Positions 7,018-14,244 of a stretch of DNA of 41,349 nucleotides are shown one piece after another. The stretch covers positions 1-41,349 of the forward strand of contig JBHEMK010000066.1 in assembly GCA_046262635.1 (NCBI GenBank). Reading direction: 5' to 3'. Every line of letters starts with the position of its first letter. Positions within the stretch are counted from its first letter, which is position 1. Under the pieces are notes generated by a model. It was not told the origin of the DNA. It ran no database searches and was given only the letters and a program-made list of their open reading frames with translations. A program made the translations under genes and the position numbers. The stretch is from JBHEMK01 sp046262635. Its GTDB lineage: Bacteria > Actinomycetota > Thermoleophilia > Gaiellales > Gaiellaceae.

Positions 7018-8263
7018 GGGAGACCTCTTTTCCGACGCCGCCAGGGAGCGCGCCGCCGAGGTGGCACCGCTCGCGCAGCGCGTCCGACCGCGCACCCTCG
7101 ACGACTTCGTCGGCCAGCTGCAGGTCCTCGGGGACGGCTCGGTGCTGCGGCGCTCGATCGAGGCCGACCGCGTCCGCTCCTCCATCTTCTACGGTCCGCC
7201 GGGCAGCGGGAAGACGACGCTCGCGCGGATCGTCGCGGCCGCGACCGGTGCCGAATTCGAGGAGCTTTCGGCCGTCTCTGCCACCGTGAAGGACGTCCGC
7301 GAGGTGCTCGCGCGGGCCCGCGAGCGGCTCGGCACGAGCGGCCGGCGAACGATCCTCTTCCTCGACGAGATCCACCGCTTCAACAAGGCCCAGCAGGACG
7401 CCTTGCTGCCGGCGGTCGAGAACGGGCTCGTGACCCTGATCGGCGCGACGACCGAGAACCCGTACTTCGAGGTTAACTCGGCACTGCTCTCGCGGGCGCA
7501 GGTATACGAGCTGGAGCCGCTCTCGAGCGACGAGCTCGAGGAGGTCGTGCGGCGCGGCGTCGCCGAGCTCGGGGCCGATGTGCCGGGCGCACTCGTGACG
7601 CTGATCGCGGAGCGCGCCGGCGGCGATGCCCGCAGCGCGCTGAACATCGTCGAACTGGCCTGGGAGACCGCGGGCGGCGCGCCACTGACGGAGGAGCAGA
7701 TCGAGGACGCGTCCCGCAAGCGGCCGCTCGTCTACGACAAGGCGGCCGACGCGCACTACGACTTCGTCTCCGCCTTCATCAAGTCGATGCGCGGCTCCGA
7801 TCCGGACGCTTCCGTCTACTACCTGGCGGCCATGCTCGAGAGCGGCGAGGATGCCCGCTTCATCGCCCGGCGGATGATCGTGCTCGCCTCGGAAGACGTC
7901 GGAAACGCCGACCCGCGAGCGCTGCTCGTCGCCGTCGCGGCAGCCCAGGCGGTCGAGCACGTCGGCCTGCCGGAGGCGCGGCTGAACCTTTCGCAGGCGG
8001 CGATCTACCTCGCGCGGGCGCCCAAGTCGAACGCCAGCTACGTCGCACTGAAGGAGGCATCGCGGGACGTTCGCGAGCACGGAAACGCGCGGCCGCCGAA
8101 CTCGCTGCGGGACGGCAGCTGGTACGGGCGCCAGCTGGGTCACGGCGAGGGCTACGTCTATCCGCACGACGACCCGGCCGGGTTCGAGGTCGACTACCTG
8201 CCCGACGAGCTGAAGGGGCGCACCTACTACCGTCCCTCGGGCAACGGCGAAGAGAGGGACTGA
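7016..8263 (+). CDS. rarA: Replication-associated recombination protein A (RarA/MgsA AAA+ ATPase)
   Basis: This 415-residue clamp-loader-like ATPase acts at stalled replication forks. The N-terminus reads MGDLFSDAARERAAEVAPLA then RVRPRTLDDFVGQ, as in the family. Walker A is GPPGSGKT (60-67), Walker B is FLDEIHRFN (115-123), and sensor 1 is GATTENPYFEVN. The C-terminal part with ASEDVGNADPRAL and LNLSQAAIYLA matches the tetramerisation region of MgsA. An upstream in-frame ATG at 6962 would add 18 residues from inside the divergent gene and is less likely. The gene starts in a CATG shared with the dioxygenase start. Confidence 0.92.
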   Translation: MGDLFSDAARERAAEVAPLAQRVRPRTLDDFVGQLQVLGDGSVLRRSIEADRVRSSIFYGPPGSGKTTLARIVAAATGAEFEELSAVSATVKDVREVLARARERLGTSGRRTILFLDEIHRFNKAQQDALLPAVENGLVTLIGATTENPYFEVNSALLSRAQVYELEPLSSDELEEVVRRGVAELGADVPGALVTLIAERAGGDARSALNIVELAWETAGGAPLTEEQIEDASRKRPLVYDKAADAHYDFVSAFIKSMRGSDPDASVYYLAAMLESGEDARFIARRMIVLASEDVGNADPRALLVAVAAAQAVEHVGLPEARLNLSQAAIYLARAPKSNASYVALKEASRDVREHGNARPPNSLRDGSWYGRQLGHGEGYVYPHDDPAGFEVDYLPDELKGRTYYRPSGNGEERD

Positions 8264-8304
8264 GCGGAGACCAGGGCAGCGCAGATGCGCACGCCGCTGC
8301 TCGT

Positions 8305-8310
8305 TAGGCT
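8305..8310 (+). promoter_or_regulatory. Putative -10 hexamer TAGGCT before the Etf-like gene
   Basis: TAGGCT ends 7 bases before the GTG at 8318, the start that also matches the family N-terminus. It is the same arrangement seen at other unit heads in this window. Confidence 0.4.
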
Positions 8311-8317
8311 CCACCGC

Positions 8318-8665
8318 GTGAAGGTGATCGTTCTCGGCAAGCAGGTTCCCCGCCCGAACTCGATCTCGTTCGACGAGGAGACGAAGGCGCTCAGGCGGGA
8401 GGGCGTACCGCTCGACTTGAATTCGTTCGACACTGCCGCCATCGAGCTCGCAGCGCGGCTGCGCGACACCCTGCGCGGCGTGGCCGTCGCGATGACGAAG
8501 GGGCCGCCGCAGGCCGAGGCTGCGCTGCGCGTCTGCCGCGCGCTCGGCGCCGACCGCTCGATCCACCGCTGCGACCGGGTCTTCGCGGTCGCGGACGTGG
8601 CTCTCGTCGCGGACTGGTGGCAGCTGCCGCCGGAGCTCCACGAGGCCCTCGGCTCCAGACTCTGA
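8318..8665 (+). CDS. Truncated electron transfer flavoprotein beta-like protein
   Basis: The 115-residue product starts VKVIVLGKQVPRPNS, like EtfB. It continues with LDLNSFDTAAIELAARL (where EtfB has the INxxDxxAxEEALRL strand) and MTKGPPQAEAALRVCRALGADRS, a close match to the EtfB adenine-nucleotide segment. After about residue 90 the similarity ends in a different tail (ALVADWWQLPPELHEAL), whereas full EtfB has about 250 residues. Third-position GC stays high to the stop, so a recent frameshift is unlikely. No etfA is in view. An ATG at 8285 could add 11 residues. The stop overlaps the hydrolase start (TGATG). The role is unknown; it may be a nucleotide-binding remnant or a repurposed domain. 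Confidence 0.65.
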   Translation: MKVIVLGKQVPRPNSISFDEETKALRREGVPLDLNSFDTAAIELAARLRDTLRGVAVAMTKGPPQAEAALRVCRALGADRSIHRCDRVFAVADVALVADWWQLPPELHEALGSRL

Positions 8666-9441
8666 TGCAGCTTCACGTGCATCAATGGGGCGCGGACGAT
8701 GCGCCGCCGCTCGTCTGCCTCCACGGCGTCACCGGCCACGGCCGCAGGTTCCGGAGGCTCGCGGAGGAGCGGCTCGCAGCCGGCTTCCGCGTGATCGCCC
8801 CCGACCTGCGTGGCCACGGGCGCTCGGAGTGGGAGCCGCCCTGGCGCCTCGAGACATACGTCGCCGACCTCGTCGAAACGCTGGACGATCTCGGCACCGG
8901 CCCCGGCACGTTCGTCGGGCACTCGTTCGGCGGCCGCCTCCTGCTCGAGCTGGCGGAACACGCGCCGGAGCGGGTCGAGCGGGCCGTGCTCCTCGACCCG
9001 GCGATTCAGATCCTGCCGCACATCGCGCTCTCGAGCGCCGAGGACATCCGCCGCGACCGCGTCTTCGACTCGATCGAGGAGGCGATCGCCGACCGGATCG
9101 CGGGCGACCCCACCAACCCGCGCGAATTCGTCGAGGAGGAGATGCTCGAGCACCTGACTGCCGACCGGGACGGCCGCCTGCGCCCGCGGTATTCACAGGC
9201 CTGCGTCGCCGCCCTGTACGGCGAGCTCGCGACCGAGCCCCCGGCGCCGGAGACCCTGCGGGCCCGGACGCTGCTCGTCCACGCGCCGGGGTTCGGGCTC
9301 GTCAGGGCAGAGCAGGTCTCCGACTATGCGGCCGCGCTCGGCGACCGGCTCCGCGTGGTCGAGGTCGCCGGCGGGCACATGGTCTACTGGGATGCCTACA
9401 CCGAGACTGCGGACGCGATCGACGCGTTTCTGGCTCGCTAA
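8665..9441 (+). CDS. Alpha/beta hydrolase
   Basis: This 258-residue protein is a canonical alpha/beta hydrolase. It has the oxyanion strand VCLHGVTGHG, APDLRGHGRS, the nucleophile elbow GHSFGG with Ser87, and a C-terminal GGHMVYWD with His238. The acid is probably the Asp or Glu after the sixth strand. It acts on an ester, amide or similar bond in the cytoplasm; no signal peptide is seen. The ATG at 8665 overlaps the TGA of the Etf-like gene, so the two are co-translated. The substrate is unknown. Confidence 0.85.
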   Translation: MQLHVHQWGADDAPPLVCLHGVTGHGRRFRRLAEERLAAGFRVIAPDLRGHGRSEWEPPWRLETYVADLVETLDDLGTGPGTFVGHSFGGRLLLELAEHAPERVERAVLLDPAIQILPHIALSSAEDIRRDRVFDSIEEAIADRIAGDPTNPREFVEEEMLEHLTADRDGRLRPRYSQACVAALYGELATEPPAPETLRARTLLVHAPGFGLVRAEQVSDYAAALGDRLRVVEVAGGHMVYWDAYTETADAIDAFLAR

Positions 9442-9442
9442 T

Positions 9443-9475
9443 CCCCGCGGGGATCGCGCCGCTGATCAGATCAGC
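9443..9475. repeat. Two short palindromes in convergent gap
   Basis: The 53-base gap between the convergent hydrolase and arginase genes contains CCCCGCGGGG at 9443-9452. It also holds a 7-base perfect inverted repeat GCTGATC-A-GATCAGC at 9461-9475. Neither has a T tract. They may slow transcription from both sides or may be binding sites; function is not shown. Confidence 0.3.
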
Positions 9476-9494
9476 CTGGCCGGTCGAGCTGCCG

Positions 9495-10406
9495 TCAGAG
9501 GATGCGGGCCCCCAGGGCGGAGGCGACGAGCTCGACTGCCAGCTTCGCCGTTTCGTTCTCGCGGTCGAGAATCGGGTTCACCTCGACGACCTCGAGCGAC
9601 CCGACGAGACCGGACTCCGCGACGAGTTCCATCGCCAGGTGCGCCTCCCGGTAGGAGAGGCCCCCTCGAACGGGTGTCCCGACCCCGGGGGCGTGGGCGG
9701 GGTCGACGGCGTCCATGTCGAGGCTGACGTGGACGAAGCTCGAGCCGGCGAGGTGGTCGAGCGCCTCCCTGATCGCGCGTTCGATCCCGACCCGGTCGAT
9801 CTCGCTCATGGTGAAGACGAGGGCGTCGAGCCGGCGCAGGACCTCGCGCTCCCCGGCGTCGAGGGAGCGGACTGCGACCAGCGCGACTCTCGGCGGCTCG
9901 ACCGCGGGCAGCGGCCACTGGTCGTAGGCGAACGCCTCCCCGCCGAGCCCGAGCGCGGCCGCCAGCACCATTCCGTGGACGTTGCCGGTCGGCGAGCTCG
10001 CCGGCGTGTTCAGGTCACCGTGGGCGTCCACCCAGAGCACGCCCCCTGGGCCGTACGCCTTCGCGAGGCCGACGAGCGTCCCGAGCGCGACGGAGTGATC
10101 GCCGCCGAGCACGAGCGGCACGAGGCCCTCCCGCGTCGCCTTCCCGACGAGCTCCGCGACCCCGGCACAGGCGAGCTTGATCTCGGGCAGAAAGCGGGCC
10201 CGCTCGTCGCCGACTCCCGCCGACTCCGCGACCGCCGCCTCGACGTTGCCCCAGTCCACACAGCGGCGACCGATGCGCTCGAGCTCCGCGTCCAGGCCCG
10301 CGTAGCGAATCGCCGATGGTCCCATGTCGACGCCGCGCCTACCCTGGCCGAGGTCGAGCGGCGCTCCGATCACTGCCACGCCCGGCTGCGCGTCGTGTAC
10401 GCTCAC
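9495..10406 (-). CDS. rocF: Arginase
   Basis: This 303-residue ureohydrolase splits arginine into ornithine and urea. The start VIGAPLDLGQGRRGVDMGPS is typical of arginases of the RocF type. The two-manganese site is complete: GGDH (His104), DAHGD (Asp127, His129, Asp131) and SLDMD (Asp230, Asp232), followed by DPAHAPGVGTPVRGGLSYRE. I chose the GTG at 10406, which begins VSVHDAQPG. TAGCCT ends 8 bases upstream and no ribosome-binding site is visible. Upstream in-frame starts would overlap the divergent regulator. No urease or other arginine gene is nearby. Confidence 0.92.
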   Translation of the reverse strand: MSVHDAQPGVAVIGAPLDLGQGRRGVDMGPSAIRYAGLDAELERIGRRCVDWGNVEAAVAESAGVGDERARFLPEIKLACAGVAELVGKATREGLVPLVLGGDHSVALGTLVGLAKAYGPGGVLWVDAHGDLNTPASSPTGNVHGMVLAAALGLGGEAFAYDQWPLPAVEPPRVALVAVRSLDAGEREVLRRLDALVFTMSEIDRVGIERAIREALDHLAGSSFVHVSLDMDAVDPAHAPGVGTPVRGGLSYREAHLAMELVAESGLVGSLEVVEVNPILDRENETAKLAVELVASALGARIL

Positions 10407-10414
10407 GAGCACGA

Positions 10415-10424
10415 AGGCTAGCGT
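10415..10424. promoter_or_regulatory. Overlapping divergent -10 hexamers between arginase and the response regulator
   Basis: Within the 24-base gap, TAGCGT (plus, 10419-10424) ends 6 bases before the regulator ATG, and TAGCCT (minus, 10420-10415) ends 8 bases before the arginase GTG. The two hexamers overlap by two base pairs. Both genes would be leaderless, and polymerase could not serve both starts at once. Confidence 0.4.
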
Positions 10425-10430
10425 CCGGCC

Positions 10431-10832
10431 ATGCTCCATTCTGCGGGAATCGAAAGCGCGATCCGGGTGTTGCTCGCCGACGACGACAGGGCGTTCGTCG
10501 AATCGCTGAGATCGTTGATCGAGCAGCAACCCGAGTTGACCGTGGTCGGAGCCGCCTGCAACGGCCTCGAGGCGATCGAGCTGGCGGAGTCGCTGGGACC
10601 GGATGCGGTCGTGATCGACCTGCACATGCCGCTGCTGGACGGCGTCACCGCGGTCGCCCGGCTGCGCAAAGACCATCCCCACCTCTGTCTGATCGCGCTG
10701 ACAGGCGACACCTCAGCGGCACTGCACCGTGCCGTCGGTGAGGCGGGCGCCGACGCCGTCCTGCTGAAGGACGAGCTGGTGCACAGCCTGGTCGACCGGC
10801 TGTCGGCGGTCAAGTTCACGGCCAGCGTCTAA
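10431..10832 (+). CDS. Single-domain response regulator (CheY/NarL-type receiver)
   Basis: The 133-residue product is one receiver domain with no output domain. The acidic pair lies in LLADDDR (Asp17/Asp18), the phosphoacceptor is Asp63 in VIDLHMPLLDG, the switch Thr is in ALTGD (91-93 region) and the conserved Lys is Lys113 in LLKDEL. It would pass a phosphoryl signal by protein contact or act in a phosphorelay. No histidine kinase adjoins it; the nearest one in the window is about 30 kb away. The ATG has no Shine-Dalgarno and TAGCGT lies 6 bases before it. Confidence 0.85.
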   Translation: MLHSAGIESAIRVLLADDDRAFVESLRSLIEQQPELTVVGAACNGLEAIELAESLGPDAVVIDLHMPLLDGVTAVARLRKDHPHLCLIALTGDTSAALHRAVGEAGADAVLLKDELVHSLVDRLSAVKFTASV

Positions 10833-10849
10833 AACATTCGCCGCCGGGC

Positions 10850-10855
10850 TACACT
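10850..10855 (+). promoter_or_regulatory. Putative -10 hexamer TACACT of tRNA-Phe
   Basis: TACACT ends 9 bases before the first base of the tRNA, which would give a leader of only a few bases. It sits just after the response-regulator stop. A -35 element is not clear. Confidence 0.35.
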
Positions 10856-10864
10856 TGGCGCCGC

Positions 10865-10937
10865 GGCGAGGTAGCTCAGTTGGTAGAGCACACGGCTGAA
10901 AACCGTGGTGTCGCCGGTTCGATTCCGGCCCTCGCCA
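10865..10937 (+). tRNA. tRNA-Phe (anticodon GAA)
   Basis: The 73-base sequence folds as a full cloverleaf. The acceptor stem pairs GGCGAGG with CCTCGCC, the D arm is GCTC...GAGC, the anticodon stem is CACGG/CCGTG with loop CTGAAAA (anticodon GAA), the variable loop has five bases, and the T arm is GCCGG TTCGATT CCGGC. The discriminator is A. The CCA end is not encoded and must be added after transcription. Confidence 0.97.
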
Positions 10938-11183
10938 TCGTGTAGCAGCTGGCGTCGACTCCGAGACCGATGATCTGGGCGCGCGACAGTCGCGGAGACT
11001 GGATGATCAGGCCTCTCTCCGGCGGCGGTATCCGGCTGTCCTCCTGCGAGGTTCCTCGCGGAGCTCCGCCGGTGGCTCTCCGTGCTGCGTCGGCATCCGC
11101 GCGCCGTCCGGACGAAGAGAGGAAGAAGGTCGGAGCCGGTTGCAACCGTGTCGCCGACGACCTTCATCTCGCGGGCGCAAAGG
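10938..11183. other. Intergenic stretch between tRNA-Phe and methyltransferase, no gene seen
   Basis: These 246 bases separate convergent units. Frames running through here carry the well-known antisense-tRNA peptide (ARAGIEPATPRF type) or arginine-rich readings, so I call no gene. A small hairpin GCGAGG-TT-CCTCGC lies at 11046-11059 and might help to end transcription. Confidence 0.6.
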
Positions 11184-11807
11184 TCAGCCTCTTCGAGCGA
11201 GAACTGCCGTGCCCGGGCCGGCCGAGAAATCCGCGAATTCGGTAAACCCCCGCCGTCCGAGCTCTGCCCGGATGCGCTCGGGCGCGACGTAGATCGGTGT
11301 CGAGGAGCCGATCGAGAAACTGAAGAGCGCGGCGCCGCCGGGCGCGACGAGCCGGGCGAGCTCGTCGAAGAAGGGAATCATGTTCGCGAGCGAAACCAGA
11401 TCGAAGGCGGCGTCCTCGTAGGGCAGCGCCGAAGCATCGCCCTGCTCGAAGCGGATGCGTGCACGGAGCTCCGGGGGGCTCTTTCGCTTCGCTTCCTCGA
11501 CCATCCGGCTCGAGAGGTCGACGCCGACGACGTGAGCCTGCGGAAAGCGCTCGGCGAGGATGAACGCAGCGAGGCCGGTGCCCGTGCCGAGATCGAGGAT
11601 CCGGCGCGGCGGCGGGTCGAGTGCCGGCAGCGCGGCGTCGATCACCGCCACCGGGTCGCCGCGGCGCATCCCGTCCCACCCGGGCGCCAGGTGGTCGAAT
11701 TGCGCGCGGATCGGCCCGCGGAACAGGCGCCAGAGCGCAGGCCGCCGCACGGCAACCTCAGTTGCGATGCGCGCGAATCTCCGGTGTAGACTCGCTCCGA
11801 TCGTCAC
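11184..11807 (-). CDS. Class I SAM-dependent methyltransferase
   Basis: This 207-residue protein has a Rossmann methyltransferase core. Motif I is ILDLGTGTGLA (70-80), an acidic strand end is VVGVDLSSRMV, then EQGDASALPYEDAAFDLV and a post-core VAPGGAALFSF, in the style of UbiE/MenG-like small-molecule methyltransferases. The substrate is not evident. The GTG start at 11807 overlaps the TGA of the SAM-hydrolase gene (GTGA), so the two are co-translated as the tail of the haem operon. The pairing of a SAM user with a SAM-cleaving enzyme is notable. Confidence 0.85.
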   Translation of the reverse strand: MTIGASLHRRFARIATEVAVRRPALWRLFRGPIRAQFDHLAPGWDGMRRGDPVAVIDAALPALDPPPRRILDLGTGTGLAAFILAERFPQAHVVGVDLSSRMVEEAKRKSPPELRARIRFEQGDASALPYEDAAFDLVSLANMIPFFDELARLVAPGGAALFSFSIGSSTPIYVAPERIRAELGRRGFTEFADFSAGPGTAVLARRG

Positions 11808-12616
11808 GGCGCGTCGAGGCGGATCCGCAGCTCCTGGCCGGATTGCACGCCGAGCAGGGCGCCCGCGTCACCGCGGGAGATCGCGATCGCGATGTTGCCG
11901 TAGGCGTCCTCGTAGAGGATCAGGTCACCGGGCCGCGCGTCGGCGAAGGTGCGCGCGGCGACCGCGTAGTACCGCTCGCTGCCGAACTCGAGCTCGACGC
12001 GCATCCCCGGCACGATCTCGAGGTGCTCGAGGTGCTCGCGCGCAAGGTTGAGCGCCACGTTGCCGAAGCGATCGGCGTAGAGGACGGTCGCCCGGATGCG
12101 GTTGACACCGAGCTCCGGCGTGGGCAGGTCGAGCCGCGCGAGCGCCTCGGGGTCGATCGGCGGCCCGAGAGCCTCCGGCGCCACGCCGAGCGCGAGATGG
12201 GCCGCGGCCGGGGAGAAGAGGTCGCGCCCGTGAAAGGTGCGGGAAACTGACGCGAGGGCGTACTCGGGGTTCGCGAGCTCGTAGGCGTCGGCGATGCCGC
12301 CGAACCGGTCGGCTGCCGGAACGAGCAGGCCGTTGTCGGGGCCCACGTAGAGCCGGCCAGAGCGGTCGCGCAGCACGAGCGCGCGCCGCTGACTGCCGAC
12401 ACCGGGATCGACAACGGCGAGGTGAATGCCCTCGGGCAGGTAGGGCAGCGTGTTCGCGAGCACAAGGGCGCCCTGCAGCACGCGGCCGGGTTCGAGCCCG
12501 TGCGTGACGTCGATGATCTCGACGTCCGGCGCGATCCGCTTGATCACGCCGTGGCAGGTGCCGACGAAGTCGTCCTGCAGGCCGAAATCGGTCAGGAACG
12601 TGATGAAGCGCGCCAT
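11804..12616 (-). CDS. SAM hydrolase / SAM hydroxide adenosyltransferase (DUF62 family)
   Basis: This 270-residue protein belongs to the DUF62 family, whose studied members hydrolyse S-adenosylmethionine to adenosine and methionine. They are related to fluorinases and chlorinases. Visible family marks are FITFLTDFGLQDDFVG at the N-terminus, IDVTHGLEPG, VVDPGVGSQRRAL, YVGPDNGLL, FHGRDLFSPAAAHLA and a C-terminal beta-barrel domain with YADRFGNVALN. The halogenase-specific insert is not obvious, so hydrolysis is the better guess. The ATG at 12616 lies 15 bases after hemD. It is coupled to the next methyltransferase. Confidence 0.85.
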   Translation of the reverse strand: MARFITFLTDFGLQDDFVGTCHGVIKRIAPDVEIIDVTHGLEPGRVLQGALVLANTLPYLPEGIHLAVVDPGVGSQRRALVLRDRSGRLYVGPDNGLLVPAADRFGGIADAYELANPEYALASVSRTFHGRDLFSPAAAHLALGVAPEALGPPIDPEALARLDLPTPELGVNRIRATVLYADRFGNVALNLAREHLEHLEIVPGMRVELEFGSERYYAVAARTFADARPGDLILYEDAYGNIAIAISRGDAGALLGVQSGQELRIRLDAP

Positions 12617-12631
12617 CTGACGCGGCGGAGC

Positions 12632-13300
12632 CTAACCTGCGCCGCTGAGCGCTGCGACCAGGCCACCGAGATCGTGCGTCTCGGCCTCCGCCACCACGAC
12701 GATCCCGGCGGCACGAGCCGCTGCCGTCGTCTGCGGGCCGATCGTGACCGCGGGAACGCCGAGCCCGAGCGCGCCGAAGGCTCGCGCCTGCGAGGCGGAC
12801 GAGAGCACGGCAAGGTCGCCGCGGGGCAGTTCGGCGGGACGGAGCTCGCGCGTCCGGTAGAGCGGTACGAACTGAGCCCCCAGTTCGTCGGCGAGCAGGC
12901 GGCGGGCGCCCTCGGCCGCGGCGACGAGCACACGCCCGGCCGGGCGCGGCAGCTCGGCGAGAAGACCTTCCTGCGTCGACACCCGCGGGACAAGCTCGGC
13001 CTCGATTCCATGGGCCGCGAGCGCATCTGCCGTGCCTGGCCCGATCGCGGCGACCCGCGGGAGCGCTCCGGTCCTGCGACGCGCGAGCTCGCCGGCGCCG
13101 TTCGGACTGGTGACGACGAGCCAGTCGTACCCCGACGTGTCCACCGGGCCGTTCCCGATCGGCTCGATCTCGATCAGCGGACAGCTGACGACCTCGTGAC
13201 CGAGCGCCTCGAGCTGTTCGACGAGAGCCGCCGCATGGCCCGCCGGACGCGTCACGATCAGACGACGCCGCCCTGGCCGTGACTCGTCCGACTTTGTCAC
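12632..13300 (-). CDS. hemD: Uroporphyrinogen-III synthase
   Basis: This 222-residue enzyme closes and flips ring D of hydroxymethylbilane to give uroporphyrinogen III. HemD sequences are weakly conserved. Here the fold is indicated by LIVTRPAGHAAALVEQLEAL, VVTSPNGAGEL, VAAIGPGTADAL, the strand VPLYRTRE, AVLSSASQARAF and VTIGPQTTAAARAAG. The GTG at 13300 overlaps the hemC stop (GTGA), which strengthens the call. A longer upstream reading is arginine-rich and not believed. Confidence 0.9.
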   Translation of the reverse strand: MTKSDESRPGRRRLIVTRPAGHAAALVEQLEALGHEVVSCPLIEIEPIGNGPVDTSGYDWLVVTSPNGAGELARRRTGALPRVAAIGPGTADALAAHGIEAELVPRVSTQEGLLAELPRPAGRVLVAAAEGARRLLADELGAQFVPLYRTRELRPAELPRGDLAVLSSASQARAFGALGLGVPAVTIGPQTTAAARAAGIVVVAEAETHDLGGLVAALSGAG

Positions 13301-14124
13301 GCCCGGACGAGAGCCAGGAGCTCGCGGCCAAGCGCCTCGGGGTCGTCGCCGGTGCGTCGCTCGATCCAGGCACCGCCCTCGTCTGCGATGAGCGCTGTCA
13401 GCGTCGTGCCGTCGTGATGGGCGGCCACCGGCGCCAGGCAGCCGCCGCCGACCGCTGCGAGGCACGCCCGCTCCGCCTCCACGCGCCTGCGGGTCTCGCT
13501 GTCGTCTGCCGCCGCGACGAGGTGCTCGTCGCCGGCGCGCACCTGCAGCGCGAGCGCGCCCTGCGCGGCCTCCGGCAGCATCTCCACCGGCTCAAACCGA
13601 TGCCCGATCTCCGAGCCGAGCCCGAGCCGGTCAAGCCCACAGGCGGCGAGGACGACGGCGTCGAGCCCGCGCTCGCCACGCTTGCGCAGGCGTGTCTCGA
13701 TGTTCCCGCGCAGCGGTTCGACCGAGAGCGTCGGCTCGGCTGCGAGAAGCTGCGCGCGCCGGCGCACCGACGCGGTGCCGATCCGCATCCCGGGCCGGAT
13801 CGCGTCCGCCCCGCAGAGCGCATCCCGGGGATCGTCCCGCTCGAGGTAGGCGCCGACGACGAGGCCGGCGGGGTCGGCGGCGGTCATGTCCTTGGCCGAG
13901 TGGACGGCGACGTCGATGCGCCGGCCGAGCAGTGCCTCCTCGAGCTCCTTGACGAAGACGCCCCTCGACCCGATCTCGCCGAACGGCTTCGCCCGGTCGC
14001 GGTCGCCCGCGGTCGTGATCGGCACGAGCGCCAGCTCGATCCCGGGCGCTCGCAGCCGCGCCGCGGCCACGGCCGCCTGGGTCAGCACGAGCCTACTGCC
14101 GCGGGATCCGACGCGAATCAGCAC
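13297..14124 (-). CDS. hemC: Hydroxymethylbilane synthase (porphobilinogen deaminase)
   Basis: This 275-residue enzyme joins four porphobilinogens on a dipyrromethane cofactor. It starts VLIRVGSRGSRLVLTQAAV and contains KELEEALL, DVAVHSAKDM (catalytic Asp79), GTASVRRRAQLL, LRGNIETRL and LPEAAQGALALQ. The cofactor-bearing Cys229 is in GGGCLAPVAA. The usual Pro-rich loop after HSxKD is changed to TAADPAG. I chose the GTG at 14124 by family alignment; in-frame upstream starts exist in the 120-base gap after hemA. hemD follows with a GTGA overlap. Confidence 0.93.
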   Translation of the reverse strand: MLIRVGSRGSRLVLTQAAVAAARLRAPGIELALVPITTAGDRDRAKPFGEIGSRGVFVKELEEALLGRRIDVAVHSAKDMTAADPAGLVVGAYLERDDPRDALCGADAIRPGMRIGTASVRRRAQLLAAEPTLSVEPLRGNIETRLRKRGERGLDAVVLAACGLDRLGLGSEIGHRFEPVEMLPEAAQGALALQVRAGDEHLVAAADDSETRRRVEAERACLAAVGGGCLAPVAAHHDGTTLTALIADEGGAWIERRTGDDPEALGRELLALVRA

Positions 14125-14244
14125 AGTGCGTCCGCCCGAGCTTCGTCTGTCCGCACGCCCGTGCCCCACGGAGTCGCACACGCACGAACGCCGACGGCGC
14201 CTGCACCGGAAGCGGCCTCCCGGTCAGCGCCCGGACGGCCGTCT

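Noticed and set aside
10876..11145. Minus-strand open frame over the tRNA ending in MARAGIEPATPRFSAVCSTN
   Set aside because: This is the classic false protein made by reading the antisense of a tRNA gene. A second such reading (GRNRTGDTTVFSRVLYQL) lies in another frame.
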